NCBI RefSeq assembly: GCF_900110575.1
Contig: NZ_FOEF01000010.1
Location: 1 to 64,000, forward strand
Direction of reading: 5' to 3'
Source of the DNA: Amycolatopsis saalfeldensis
Lineage (GTDB): Bacteria > Actinomycetota > Actinomycetes > Mycobacteriales > Pseudonocardiaceae
DNA: 64,000 bases
The notes under the pieces are model-generated. The model saw nothing but the letters and a program-made list of their open reading frames with translations, was not told the DNA's origin and did no database searches. Positions 42,993-51,270 of the stretch are shown one piece after another (positions within the stretch are counted from its first letter, which is position 1; every line of letters begins with the position of its first letter). The position numbers were made by a program, and so were the translations under genes.

Positions 42993-44090
42993 CTACTCGC
43001 CGCGGGAGCGGGCCACGCGACGGCGGCCCAGCCAGATCGCCAGCGCGCCGAACACGAGGCCGCCGCCCAGCAGGCCGATGCCGATCGGCACCCGCGGGTC
43101 GCTCCGCGGCGCCGCCGCGGCACTGCCGAGGTAACCGGCCGGGACCTCGGTCGGCACGGACGGCTGGTTCACGGTCGCCCCGCCGCTGGTGCCGCCGGAG
43201 GCCAGCGCGACGAAGTTCTTCGGGATCGAGCAGCTGACCCCGCCCAGCACCATGGTCGTGGACACGTCCTGCAGCTGGGCGTTGGCCGCGTTGCGCACGT
43301 GCGTGGTGACCTCGACCCGCCAGCCGGCCACGGCCGTGACGTCGCCGCCGCGCCAGCCGTCCTGCTTGATCAGCTGGTCGAACGTCGACACTCGGGACAC
43401 CTCGATGTCGGACAGCGTGGTGGCGTGGTCGGCCTGCGGGACGGCGCCGGGAGCGCCCAGGCGGAGATTGCTCACGCGCAGCGCGGCGGTGCCCGCGGGC
43501 ATGGCGACCTGGCTCAGGGCGTCGTCCTGGCCGCGGACCCAGAGCCGGGCGACGTCCGTGGTGCCGCTGAGCTTCTTCGGCGCGGTGCAGTCGACGGCGC
43601 TGCGGGCGCCTTCGAGCACCAGCACGGTTTTGTCGATCGGATTGGCCCCGCCCCGGGCGTTGTCACGCAGCGCGTAGTTGGTCTCGGCGACGGCCGTCGG
43701 CACATCGGTGGCCTGCAACGCGGCGACGACGTTGTGGCTGCGGCTGGCGATGCCGGCCGGATACGGGCTCTGGCCGGCGTTGTAGGGGCCGAGGTCGATC
43801 TCGTAGTTCGGGCCGAGGGTGGCGCGCTCCCCGTCGTTCTTCGGCACGGACACGCGGTCGGCGCCGAGCTTCGACTGGCCGGGGGTCAGCGGTGAACGCT
43901 GGGTCTCGGTGATCAGCGCGCCGCCGTGCTGGGCGTCCGCGCCGAGCCGCACCGATGCGATGTTGGCGAACGAAACCGGGCCGGTTTTTTCGTCGACCCC
44001 TTGCCCGGTCTGGGCCGAAGCCGCGGCCGGCGCGAGCACCGGCAGCGCCAGGCAGACCGCCACCGCCGTCTTGGTCACGAAACGAGTCAT
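42993..44090 (-). CDS. Secreted protein with C-terminal membrane anchor, possible sortase partner
   Basis: A 365-residue exported protein. The signal peptide (VAVCLALPVLAPAAASA) is cleaved near residue 26. The body has beta-strand character with two cysteines (DCTAPKK near 167 and SCSIPKN near 285) that could form a disulphide. The C-terminus has a Gly/Ser/Ala-rich stretch, a hydrophobic helix (IGIGLLGGGLVFGALAIWLG) and a basic tail GRRRVARSRGE, the layout of a cell-wall-sorted protein, but no LPxTG motif precedes the helix (the nearest is VPAGYLG). Its close coupling to two class F sortases suggests it is their substrate or a scaffold; that is inference. Confidence 0.75.
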   Translation of the reverse strand: MTRFVTKTAVAVCLALPVLAPAAASAQTGQGVDEKTGPVSFANIASVRLGADAQHGGALITETQRSPLTPGQSKLGADRVSVPKNDGERATLGPNYEIDLGPYNAGQSPYPAGIASRSHNVVAALQATDVPTAVAETNYALRDNARGGANPIDKTVLVLEGARSAVDCTAPKKLSGTTDVARLWVRGQDDALSQVAMPAGTAALRVSNLRLGAPGAVPQADHATTLSDIEVSRVSTFDQLIKQDGWRGGDVTAVAGWRVEVTTHVRNAANAQLQDVSTTMVLGGVSCSIPKNFVALASGGTSGGATVNQPSVPTEVPAGYLGSAAAAPRSDPRVPIGIGLLGGGLVFGALAIWLGRRRVARSRGE

Positions 44091-44309
44091 GCTCTCCCCA
44101 CTGCTTCCGGCTCACCACACGGCGGGTCGTCAGCGTACGAGAAGCGACGAAACGCCCCGCGACAACCTTGCACCGTCGGAGACGAGTTGCGAAGACGCAG
44201 TACCGGTTCGCCCCTGTCAATCCTTCACGAACTCACCCGGTCGGGTGAGCCCGGCCGGCGGGACCGGTGACTGCGCGCCGTCGCGAGGGGGAACACTACG
44301 ATGGCGGTG

Positions 44310-44321
44310 ACCGTTAGCGGT
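44310..44321 (+). promoter_or_regulatory. Inverted repeat upstream of the ArsR-zur operon
   Basis: ACCG-TTAG-CGGT is a perfect 4-4-4 inverted repeat about 66 bases before the ArsR start codon, in the 297-bp gap after the secreted protein gene. It could be part of an operator for the metal regulators, but the arms are short; no canonical Zur box was found. Confidence 0.3.
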
Positions 44322-44387
44322 AATGACATCCGGCTTCGGAATCCGTCCCCCGGGTTCCCGGGTGACGAGACGTGACTGGAGGCAGCG

Positions 44388-44771
44388 ATGGCCACGGCGA
44401 CTTCGGGCGCTCTCTCGGCCGGCCCGATCCCCCCGGAGGCCGAGCCGCACTCGCCCGGCCGCCCCGCCGCCGTCCCGCCCGGCGCGCCGGCGGGCATCCT
44501 CGCCGACGCCGGCGACCTGCTGCGCGCGCTGGCCGCGCCGGTCCGGATCGCGATCGTGCTGCAGCTGCGGGAGTCGGACCGCTGCGTGCACGAGCTGGTG
44601 GACGCCCTCGACGTCGCGCAGCCGCTGATCAGCCAGCACCTGCGCGTGCTGAAGACCGCGGGCGTGGTGGAGGGCGAGCGGCGCGGCCGTGAGGTCGTGT
44701 ACCGCCTGGTGGACGACCACCTGGCCCACATCGTCGTCGACGCGGTCGCCCACGTGCAGGAAGGAAAATGA
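44388..44771 (+). CDS. ArsR/SmtB-family metal-sensing repressor
   Basis: A 127-residue winged-helix repressor with an extended Pro-rich N-terminus. The DNA-binding helices read CVHELVDALDVAQPLISQHLRVLKTAGVVEG. A DHLAHIVVDAVAHV C-terminal helix holds the Asp/His pattern of the alpha-5 zinc site seen in SmtB/CzrA, so it should release DNA when zinc binds. It overlaps the zur start by ATGA, and the pair corresponds to Rv2358-Rv2359 of M. tuberculosis, where SmtB controls zur. Regulation of the operon by zinc is therefore likely. Confidence 0.9.
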   Translation: MATATSGALSAGPIPPEAEPHSPGRPAAVPPGAPAGILADAGDLLRALAAPVRIAIVLQLRESDRCVHELVDALDVAQPLISQHLRVLKTAGVVEGERRGREVVYRLVDDHLAHIVVDAVAHVQEGK

Positions 44772-45190
44772 CGATGACCTCGGCTCCGGCCCCGGTGCCC
44801 GGCCGCCGCTCGACCAAGCAGCGCACGGCGGTGGTGGATCTGCTCAACACCGTCGACGACTTCCGCTCGGCCCAGGAACTGCACGACGAGCTGCGCAAAC
44901 GCGGCGACGGCATCGGCCTGACCACGGTCTACCGCACCCTGCAGTCGCTCTCGGAGGCCGGCGAGATCGACGTGCTCCGCACCGACTCGGGCGAGGCCAT
45001 CTACCGCCGCTGCTCCTCCCACCACCACCATCACCTGGTCTGCCGCGTGTGCGGCCGCACGGTGGAGGTCGAGGGCCCCGCCGTCGAGCGCTGGGCCGAG
45101 AAGATCGCCTCGGAGAACGGGTTCTCCGACATCAGCCACACGGTCGAGATCACCGGCACCTGCGGCGAGCACGCAGTCAGCGCCCGCTAG
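44768..45190 (+). CDS. zur: Fur-family zinc uptake regulator
   Basis: A 140-residue Fur-family repressor that blocks zinc-uptake genes when zinc is sufficient. The N-terminal winged helix contains FRSAQELHDELRKRGDGIGLTTVYRTLQSL. The metal sites include the HHHHHLVCRVCG run near residues 81-92. Most Zur proteins have a second CxxC near the C-terminus; here it reads CGEH, so one structural zinc cysteine is replaced by histidine and the tail is short. Start may be the ATG at 44768 or 44774. The convergent pair of membrane-protein genes downstream is a known kind of Zur neighbour. Confidence 0.92.
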   Translation: MTMTSAPAPVPGRRSTKQRTAVVDLLNTVDDFRSAQELHDELRKRGDGIGLTTVYRTLQSLSEAGEIDVLRTDSGEAIYRRCSSHHHHHLVCRVCGRTVEVEGPAVERWAEKIASENGFSDISHTVEITGTCGEHAVSAR

Positions 45191-45213
45191 ACCCGGCCCG
45201 AGCGCCGCGAGAG

Positions 45214-45996
45214 TCAGTACTCGTACGGGTCCTTCGGCGCCGGGATCCGCTCGACCGTCGCCAGGGTCAGGTCCGGGGTGTAGCTGTTGGCCTCGCTCGC
45301 GGTGCCGGGCACGACCTGGCCGGTCACCTGAAGCCAGGTGTCGCTCGCGAAGCGATCGGCCTCGCCGCCTTTCAGGTGGACGGTGACGGGTGAGGCGTCC
45401 GCGGCGCAGCAGCTGATCACCAGCCGAGCGAGCAGCGTCTGGCCGCCGGCGTGGACGACGAACCCGGTCATGGACACGGTGCGGCCGTTCAGCGTGCCGT
45501 TCGAATCCCAGCCGGCGCGGCTGACCACCTCGTTCATCGCCATCGGCACCACCGCGCCCACGGGCAGCGGCGGGAACGCGGCGGCGGACGTGCTGGCGGC
45601 GCTCTGCGGCACCCGGGCTTCCGTGCGGGTCACCGAATCCGCGCCCAGCGCGGGCGGCGCCACCAGGAACACCGCGAGCACCGGCACCACCAGCAGCCAC
45701 GCGGACCGCACGGTGTGGCTGTGCCCGTGGCCGTCGTCGACGTGGGGACCGTGGGCGTGGCCGTCCTCGGCACCGTGGTCCGGGCCCGCCGCGGCGGCCG
45801 CACGGGCCGTGGCGCGCGCCGACAGGACGTCACTCACGATCGCGACGCCGCCGAGCACCAGCATCACCGCGCCGCCGAGGATGATCCACGCCTGCTGCGA
45901 AGGCTTGACGTAACGCAGGTAGTCGCCGTTCAGCGCGATCTTCACCAGCGCGCCGCCGAGCAGGATCAGCAGCACGTTCTGCGTCTCGCGCCTCAT
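45214..45996 (-). CDS. TIGR03943/YcgQ-like membrane protein
   Basis: A 260-residue protein with two N-terminal transmembrane helices, a His-rich loop (HGAEDGHAHGPHVDDGHGHSH, potential metal binding), a third helix, and an extracellular OB-like domain. The domain carries LLARLVISCCAADASPVTVHLKG with the paired cysteines typical of TIGR03943. It is the second gene of a pair, overlapping the permease stop with ATGA. These two-gene units occur next to Zur and are proposed to act in metal transport or delivery; the His-rich loop supports a zinc role. The mechanism is unknown. Confidence 0.85.
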   Translation of the reverse strand: MRRETQNVLLILLGGALVKIALNGDYLRYVKPSQQAWIILGGAVMLVLGGVAIVSDVLSARATARAAAAAGPDHGAEDGHAHGPHVDDGHGHSHTVRSAWLLVVPVLAVFLVAPPALGADSVTRTEARVPQSAASTSAAAFPPLPVGAVVPMAMNEVVSRAGWDSNGTLNGRTVSMTGFVVHAGGQTLLARLVISCCAADASPVTVHLKGGEADRFASDTWLQVTGQVVPGTASEANSYTPDLTLATVERIPAPKDPYEY

Positions 45997-47012
45997 CGCC
46001 CGCCCCCCAGCACCAGCAGCCCGGCCACCGTGCCGCAGGCCAGCGCCACAGCGAACGTCACCGGCGCGAACCGCGCGGCGAACGAGCGGCCGAAAGTGCC
46101 TGCCTGCAAGGCGAACAGCTTGACGTCGATGGCCGGACCGACCACCAGGAACACCAGCTTCGGCAGCATCGGCACGGCCGTCAGCGAAGCCGCCACGAAC
46201 GCGTCCGCCTCACTGCACAGCGCGAGCACCACGGCCAGCACCGCCATCACCAGCACCCCGACCACGACCTGGTCCGACAGCACGCCGAACCACTTCTGCG
46301 GCACCAGCACGTTCAGCGTCGAGGAGATCAGCGCGCCGAGGACCAGGAACCCGCCGGCCTCCACCAGATCCGTGCGCGCGGTCTCCGCGAACACTTTCCA
46401 GCGCTGTCCCGGCTCGACGTCCGGCAGCCGCCGCAACGCGCGCTCGGTGATCCAGGAAAGCTTGCCCCAGCGGGCCCAGATCCAGCCCATCACCATCGCG
46501 GTGGCGAGCGAACCGCCGAAGCGCGCCAGCACCATTTCCGGCCGCCCGGGGAACGCGACGGCCGTGGCCACCAGCACCACCGGGTTCACCGCGGGCGCGG
46601 CCAGCAGGAACGTCAGCGCGGCCGCGGGCGCGACGCCCTGGCCGATCAGCCGCCGCGCGACCGGCACCGAAGCGCACTCGCACCCGGGCAGCGCGACCCC
46701 GGCCAGCCCGGCCACGCCGACCGCGGCACCCGCCTTCTTCGGCAGCACCCGCTCCAGCACCCGCGCCGGCACGAACGCCGCGATCGCGCCGCTGATCAGG
46801 ACGCCCAGCACCAGGAACGGCAGCGCCTGCACGCACACGGCCACGAACACCGTGGAGCCGGTGCGCAGCGCGGGCACGTTGAAGACGTCCTGCAGCCAGC
46901 CCTGGGCGAGGATGGCCACGAGCAGCACGGCGCACAGGATCTCGATGGAGCTGATCCGGAACCGACGGGCGCGCCGAGCCGGCTCGGTCGCGGTGTTGGA
47001 AAGGGTTTCCAC
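45993..47012 (-). CDS. YcgR/DUF318-type permease
   Basis: A 339-residue integral membrane protein with about eight transmembrane helices. The conserved GCECASVPVARRLIGQGVAPAAALTFLLAAPAVNPV block near residue 110 and the LCSEADAFVAASL block near 270 identify the DUF318/predicted permease family (YraQ/YcgR-like). Encoded upstream of the TIGR03943 protein with an ATGA overlap; the two probably form one complex. GTG start at 47012. Location beside zur suggests zinc transport; no direct evidence. Confidence 0.88.
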   Translation of the reverse strand: METLSNTATEPARRARRFRISSIEILCAVLLVAILAQGWLQDVFNVPALRTGSTVFVAVCVQALPFLVLGVLISGAIAAFVPARVLERVLPKKAGAAVGVAGLAGVALPGCECASVPVARRLIGQGVAPAAALTFLLAAPAVNPVVLVATAVAFPGRPEMVLARFGGSLATAMVMGWIWARWGKLSWITERALRRLPDVEPGQRWKVFAETARTDLVEAGGFLVLGALISSTLNVLVPQKWFGVLSDQVVVGVLVMAVLAVVLALCSEADAFVAASLTAVPMLPKLVFLVVGPAIDVKLFALQAGTFGRSFAARFAPVTFAVALACGTVAGLLVLGGGR

Positions 47013-47059
47013 GAGGCCCGATGATGCCAGTGCGTACCGACAAGATCACAGCCGCACAC

Positions 47060-47082
47060 GTCGTGAACGGCCCCTTCACGAC
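47060..47082. repeat. Palindromic intergenic stem-loop
   Basis: GTCGTGAA (47060-47067) and TTCACGAC (47075-47082) form an 8-bp perfect stem with a 7-base GC loop, followed on + by CCGTTTT. It lies in the gap between the YbjN gene and the permease gene. It may be a terminator or one copy of a dispersed palindromic repeat. Confidence 0.5.
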
Positions 47083-47146
47083 CGTTTTAGCGGTTTTCCG
47101 CCACAGAACACCGGTTCCGCGGGCGGCAAACCGAGCGAATCCGGAC

Positions 47147-47575
47147 TCAGCCCTCGCTGTTCGGGAGCCCGGGCAGCTCCGCCCGCAGCTGCGACGCGGT
47201 CGACACCACGAGCATCAGCAGGGTGCCCAGCGGCGAGGGCTCCATGCCCTCGGCCGGGAACGCGTACCGCAGCGTCACGTCGAGCCCGTTGTCGGTGTGG
47301 CCGACGCCGAGCGTGCCGAACAGGCCCTGGCCCGCCCGCTCCGCGATCGCGACGGCGAGCGCCGGGTCGTCGGGCAGGTCCCAGGCCACCACACAGGTCA
47401 GGCTGAGCACCGTCAGCCCCTCCGCGAGCCGCGTCGCCTGGATGACACACGGCACGTCGGCGTGGGAGAAGGTGATGGCGCCGTCGTCGTCCACGTGCAC
47501 GTCGATGTACCGCTCGAGCGCCTCGCGGGCGCGGGTGAGCAGCTCACCGGTTTCGGCCGCTTCCGCGGTACTCAT
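47147..47575 (-). CDS. YbjN-domain protein
   Basis: A 142-residue soluble protein. The fold is suggested by an N-terminal helix (ELLTRAREALERYIDVHVDDDG), a strand pattern IQATRLAEGLTVLSLTCVVAW and a C-terminal helix typical of YbjN/type III secretion chaperone-like domains. Function unknown; a similar small gene sits next to uppS in mycobacteria. Its ATG overlaps the uppS stop (ATGA), so both are co-translated. Confidence 0.75.
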   Translation of the reverse strand: MSTAEAAETGELLTRAREALERYIDVHVDDDGAITFSHADVPCVIQATRLAEGLTVLSLTCVVAWDLPDDPALAVAIAERAGQGLFGTLGVGHTDNGLDVTLRYAFPAEGMEPSPLGTLLMLVVSTASQLRAELPGLPNSEG

Positions 47576-48423
47576 GACGCCTCGCCTCCGGCGGCCTCGG
47601 CCGCCTGCTTCGCCTGTTCCGCTTGGTCGACCGCCGCGCCGAACCGGCGGTCGCGCTTCGCGAACTCCAGGCAGGCGCGCCACAGGTGCGTCCGGTCGAA
47701 GTCCGGGAACAGGGTGTCCTGGTAGACCATCTCGGCGTACGCGGACTGCCACAGCAGGAAGTTCGACGTCCGCTGCTCGCCCGAGGGCCGCAGGAACAGG
47801 TCGACGTCCGGCATTTCCGGCTGGTACAGGTACTTCCCGATGGTGCGCTCGTCGATCTTGTCCGGGTTGAGCTTGCCCGCGGCCACGTCCTGGCCGATCC
47901 GGCGCATGGCGTCGCCCAGCTCGGCGCGGCCGCCGTAGTTGACGCACATGGTCATGTTGAGCGCCGTGTTGTCCTTGGTCTTCTCCTCGGCGACCTGGAG
48001 TTCCTTGATCACGCTCGCCCACAGCTTCGGCCGCCGCCCGGCCCAGCGGATGCGCACGCCGATCGAGCCGAGGTAGTCCACCTGACGGCGGATGGTGTCG
48101 CGGTTGAAGCCCATCAGGAACCGCACCTCTTCGGGGCTGCGCTTCCAGTTCTCCGTGGAAAACGCGTACACCGAGAGCCACTTGACGCCGATTTCGACCG
48201 CGCCGCTGGCCACGTCGATCATCACGGCCTCACCGCGCTTGTGCCCCTCGATCCGGGGCAGGCCGCGCTGGTTGGCCCAGCGGCCGTTGCCGTCCATCAC
48301 GAGCGCCACGTGCTTCGGGACCAGATCGCGTGGGATCTCCGGGGGCCTGGCCCCCGACGGGTGCGGCTCCGGCGCCCGCAGCTCGTAGCCCGACGCCCGG
48401 TTCTCGCGTCCCCTGCGCAGCAC
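47572..48423 (-). CDS. uppS: Isoprenyl transferase (undecaprenyl/decaprenyl diphosphate synthase)
   Basis: A cis-prenyltransferase of 283 residues that makes the polyprenyl carrier lipid for cell-wall assembly. Motifs are the catalytic aspartate in HVALVMDGNGRWA near residue 40, EGHKRGEAV, YAFSTENWKRSPEEV near 92, and the C-terminal DLFLRPSGEQRTSNFLLWQSAYAEM. The GTG at 48423 follows AGGGAGG; the open frame extends further upstream into recO territory without support. The M. tuberculosis equivalent Rv2361c makes decaprenyl diphosphate, and the same neighbour recO follows here. Confidence 0.93.
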   Translation of the reverse strand: MLRRGRENRASGYELRAPEPHPSGARPPEIPRDLVPKHVALVMDGNGRWANQRGLPRIEGHKRGEAVMIDVASGAVEIGVKWLSVYAFSTENWKRSPEEVRFLMGFNRDTIRRQVDYLGSIGVRIRWAGRRPKLWASVIKELQVAEEKTKDNTALNMTMCVNYGGRAELGDAMRRIGQDVAAGKLNPDKIDERTIGKYLYQPEMPDVDLFLRPSGEQRTSNFLLWQSAYAEMVYQDTLFPDFDRTHLWRACLEFAKRDRRFGAAVDQAEQAKQAAEAAGGEAS

Positions 48424-48464
48424 TTCGCGCCTCCCTGAAGAGTGAACTTCGTACCGACAGGACC

Positions 48465-49226
48465 CTACTTGCCCGGTGCCGCGACCTCCCGGGCGCGCCG
48501 CTCCACCAGCGGCAGCGAACGGAGCTGGCGTTCCAGATGCCACTGCAGATGGGCCGCGACCAGCCCGGACGCGTCGCGGCGGGTGACGCCGGGCGCCGCC
48601 TCGGCCACCGGCCACTCGCCGTGCAGCAGGGCTTCGAGCAGGATCAGCACCTCAGGCGCGGGGTGTACCGAGCCGGCCAGCCGGCAGTCCGGGCACATCG
48701 AGCCGCCCGCGGCGACGTTGAACGCGGCGTGCGGGCCCGGCAGCCCGCAGCGGGCGCACTCGGTGATGGCGGGCGCCCAGCCGGCGTAGGACATGGCGCG
48801 GAGGAAAAACGCGTCGAGCACCAGTGAGGGGTCGCGTTCGCCGCCCGCGAGCGCGCGCAGGGCGCCGACGGCCAGGAGGTACAGCTTGAGCACCGGCTCG
48901 CCCTCTTCGGCCGAAAGCCGGTCCGCCGTCTCCGCGATGGCGCTGGCCGCGGTGTAGCGCTGGTAGTCGGCGACCAGCGGCAGCGCGAACGCGTCCACGG
49001 TCTCGACCTGGGTGATCACATCGAGCGTGCGGCCGGTGTAGAACTGCACGTCGACGTGGCCGAAGGGCTCCAGCCGGGCGCCGAACCGCGACGAGGTACG
49101 GCGCACGCCCTTGGCGACGGCGCGGACCTTGCCGTGCCGCCGGGTCAGCAGGGTGATGATCCGGTCGGCCTCACCCAGCTTGTGCGTGCGCAGCACCACT
49201 CCGGTGTCGCGGTAGAGGTTCACCAC
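48465..49226 (-). CDS. recO: DNA repair protein RecO
   Basis: A 253-residue recombination mediator that loads RecA at gaps. It has the N-terminal OB fold (LYRDTGVVLRTHKLGEADRIITLLTRRHGKVRAVAKG) and a zinc finger with CARCGLPG near residue 150 and CPDC near 175. Normal length for actinobacterial RecO. Two consecutive GTG codons (49226 and 49223) can start it. It precedes uppS with a 41-bp gap, as in the mycobacterial Rv2362c-Rv2361c pair. Confidence 0.93.
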   Translation of the reverse strand: MVNLYRDTGVVLRTHKLGEADRIITLLTRRHGKVRAVAKGVRRTSSRFGARLEPFGHVDVQFYTGRTLDVITQVETVDAFALPLVADYQRYTAASAIAETADRLSAEEGEPVLKLYLLAVGALRALAGGERDPSLVLDAFFLRAMSYAGWAPAITECARCGLPGPHAAFNVAAGGSMCPDCRLAGSVHPAPEVLILLEALLHGEWPVAEAAPGVTRRDASGLVAAHLQWHLERQLRSLPLVERRAREVAAPGK

Positions 49227-49275
49227 CCCGACATCGTCCCACTTCCGGGCGACATCGAGGTGGTGACACCCTGGT

Positions 49276-49755
49276 TCAGCAGTAGTAGCCGCTGCAGTAC
49301 GTGCTCACCGACGCGGCGGCCACGATCGAGATGATGATCATGATGATCGCGAACACCCAGCCGACCGCGCCGATGATCGTGGCGATCAGGCACAGCGTCT
49401 TCGTGCTCTGCGACGCCTGCTGGGCCATCGCGTAGTTGCCCTGCATCTTGTAAGTGCGGACCTCGTTGGACTTCATGATGGCGAAGATCGCGATGATCCA
49501 CATCAGGAAGATGCAGCCGATCGCCCAGCCCTTGTAGTCCTTGATCTCGTTCATGTCGCCGCCGGGCATGCCCATGCCCGGGCCGCCGCCGTACGCGGGC
49601 TGGCCGAACGGAGCCGGCTGGCCGTACTGGCCCTGCGGGGCGCCGTAGGGGGCGGGCATGCCGCCGGACGGCGTGCCATAACCCGGCTGCTGCGGCTGCT
49701 GGCCGTAGGGCGGCTGCTGGCCGTAAGGCTGCTGCTGACCGTAGGGATTGGTCAT
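49276..49755 (-). CDS. CD225/dispanin-family membrane protein with Gln/Pro/Gly-rich N-terminus
   Basis: A 159-residue protein. Residues 1-65 are a Pro-Gln-Gly-Tyr repeat (PYGQQQPYGQQ and similar). Two membrane segments follow, with a cytoplasmic loop KSNEVRTYKMQGNYAMAQQASQSTK between them, the layout of the CD225/IFITM (dispanin) family. The conserved AIGCIFLMWIIAIFAIMKSNEV helix and the Ala-rich amphipathic helix are visible; the tail ends in paired cysteines. Bacterial members are of unknown function. It is one of three such proteins in the 49.3-52.4 kb cluster, all on the minus strand. Confidence 0.85.
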   Translation of the reverse strand: MTNPYGQQQPYGQQPPYGQQPQQPGYGTPSGGMPAPYGAPQGQYGQPAPFGQPAYGGGPGMGMPGGDMNEIKDYKGWAIGCIFLMWIIAIFAIMKSNEVRTYKMQGNYAMAQQASQSTKTLCLIATIIGAVGWVFAIIMIIISIVAAASVSTYCSGYYC

Positions 49756-49825
49756 GACTGGATTACCCCAACTTCTCGTGGTTCCCCGGCGAGCTCCCCC
49801 CGCCGCGGGTCTTCGGGTGGACGCG

Positions 49826-51061
49826 TCAGTGCTGGCCGGGCTGGCCGGGCTCGCCCGGCGGGATGTTCGGCGCCTGCTCGGACTGCCCCGGCCTCAGCAT
49901 CTGCGTCCGCTCGGCCGCGTCGGACTCGCTGCCCGCGGGCTGGCCCGGCTTGATCATCTGGGTCGGCTCGGCCTGCTCGAAGCCGGACGCGCCCGGCTGC
50001 TCGAACCCGCCGCTCGGCGGCTGCTGCGGGGCGAACGGCTGCGGGGCCTGCGGCTGGCCGAAGCCGCCGGACTGCTGCGGCTGACCGTACGGCGGCTGAC
50101 CCGGCTGACCCGGCTGCGGCTGACCGGGCTGCCCCGGCTGGCCGAATCCGCCCGGCTGCTGGCCGTACGGCTGACCCGGCTGCGGCTGGCCGAAGCCCGG
50201 CTGCTGGCCCGGCTGACCGGGCTGACCGGGCTGACCCGGCGGCGGGAACCCGACGGCGCCGAGCGGCTGCGGTCCCGGCTGGCCGAAGCCCGGCTGCCCG
50301 TACGGGGCCGACGCCGACGCGGCGTCCGCGGGCACGACGATGGTGCCGATGATCTTGTCGGAGAAGGTCTGGGACTTGGCGTCCCACAGCGGCCAGAGGA
50401 AGCCGAGGTAGCAGATCGCGTTGTCGAGGATGTGCGCGAGATCGCGGACGAACGCCATGCCGGGCCCGACCGGCTGGCCGCTGTCCTCGCGGATCAGCTT
50501 GATGCCGAGTATCCGCTTGCCCAGCGACTGGCCGGTGGTGCCGGCGGTGATCCAGCGGTTGTAGACGGTCCAGCCGAGGAAGCCGAGGATCGCGACGAAG
50601 TAGACGATCGTGCCCGCGGTGGTGCTCGCGATCATGACCAGGACGGCCACGATGATGCCCACGAGCAGCGGCGCGACGTCGATCAGGTAGGCGCCCGCGC
50701 GCTGGCCCCAGTTGGCGTAACCGCCGGGCGGCGCGAACTGGGTCGGTGCCCCGTACGGCTGGCCGAACGCCGGCTGCCCGTAACCCGGCTGCTGGCCGAA
50801 GCCGCCGGGCTGCTGGCCGTAGCCCGGCTGTCCCGGGGCCTCGGGCTGGCCGAAACCGCCCGGCTGGCCGTAACCACCCGGCTGGCCGGGGGCTTCCGGC
50901 TGGCCGAACCCACCGGGCTGTCCCGGCTGGGGGAAGCCGCCGGACGGCGGTTGCTGGCCGAAGCCACCCTGCTGCTGGCCGTACGGCGGCTGGGCCGGCG
51001 GCTGGCCGAAGGGCGGCTGGCCCTGCGGCTGGCCGGTGGGCTGGCCGTAGGGATCGGTCAT
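49826..51061 (-). CDS. RDD-family membrane protein with long Gln/Pro/Gly-rich tails
   Basis: A 411-residue protein. About 115 N-terminal residues are repeats such as QPPFGQPPAQPPYGQ, then an RDD domain with three transmembrane helices and the motif RWITAGTTGQSLGKRILGIKLI near residue 180, then about 140 more residues of Gly-Gln-Pro repeats ending acidic. The ATG is preceded by GAGGGGGAG. RDD proteins are small transporters or envelope proteins of unclear substrate. The PGQ-rich disordered tails are like those of the neighbouring CD225 proteins, suggesting a common membrane scaffold. A longer open frame to 51745 is not supported. Confidence 0.85.
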   Translation of the reverse strand: MTDPYGQPTGQPQGQPPFGQPPAQPPYGQQQGGFGQQPPSGGFPQPGQPGGFGQPEAPGQPGGYGQPGGFGQPEAPGQPGYGQQPGGFGQQPGYGQPAFGQPYGAPTQFAPPGGYANWGQRAGAYLIDVAPLLVGIIVAVLVMIASTTAGTIVYFVAILGFLGWTVYNRWITAGTTGQSLGKRILGIKLIREDSGQPVGPGMAFVRDLAHILDNAICYLGFLWPLWDAKSQTFSDKIIGTIVVPADAASASAPYGQPGFGQPGPQPLGAVGFPPPGQPGQPGQPGQQPGFGQPQPGQPYGQQPGGFGQPGQPGQPQPGQPGQPPYGQPQQSGGFGQPQAPQPFAPQQPPSGGFEQPGASGFEQAEPTQMIKPGQPAGSESDAAERTQMLRPGQSEQAPNIPPGEPGQPGQH

Positions 51062-51270
51062 CGGGTACTCCCCCTCGCTCGTCGTTCGCCCGCGCGGTGC
51101 CTCGCGCGCCGGGCGCCGGCCGTGCTCGCCCGAGTCCCTGGTGGACAGGCCGGTGCGCGGGAGCGTACTCGGTCCCGGCCCGGACGGCCCGGGTAGGCGC
51201 CCGCAGCCGCGGACGTGTCGGACTCCTGCGACGGGCGCGGGCCCGCGCCGGTTCCACTCGCGGGGAAACT

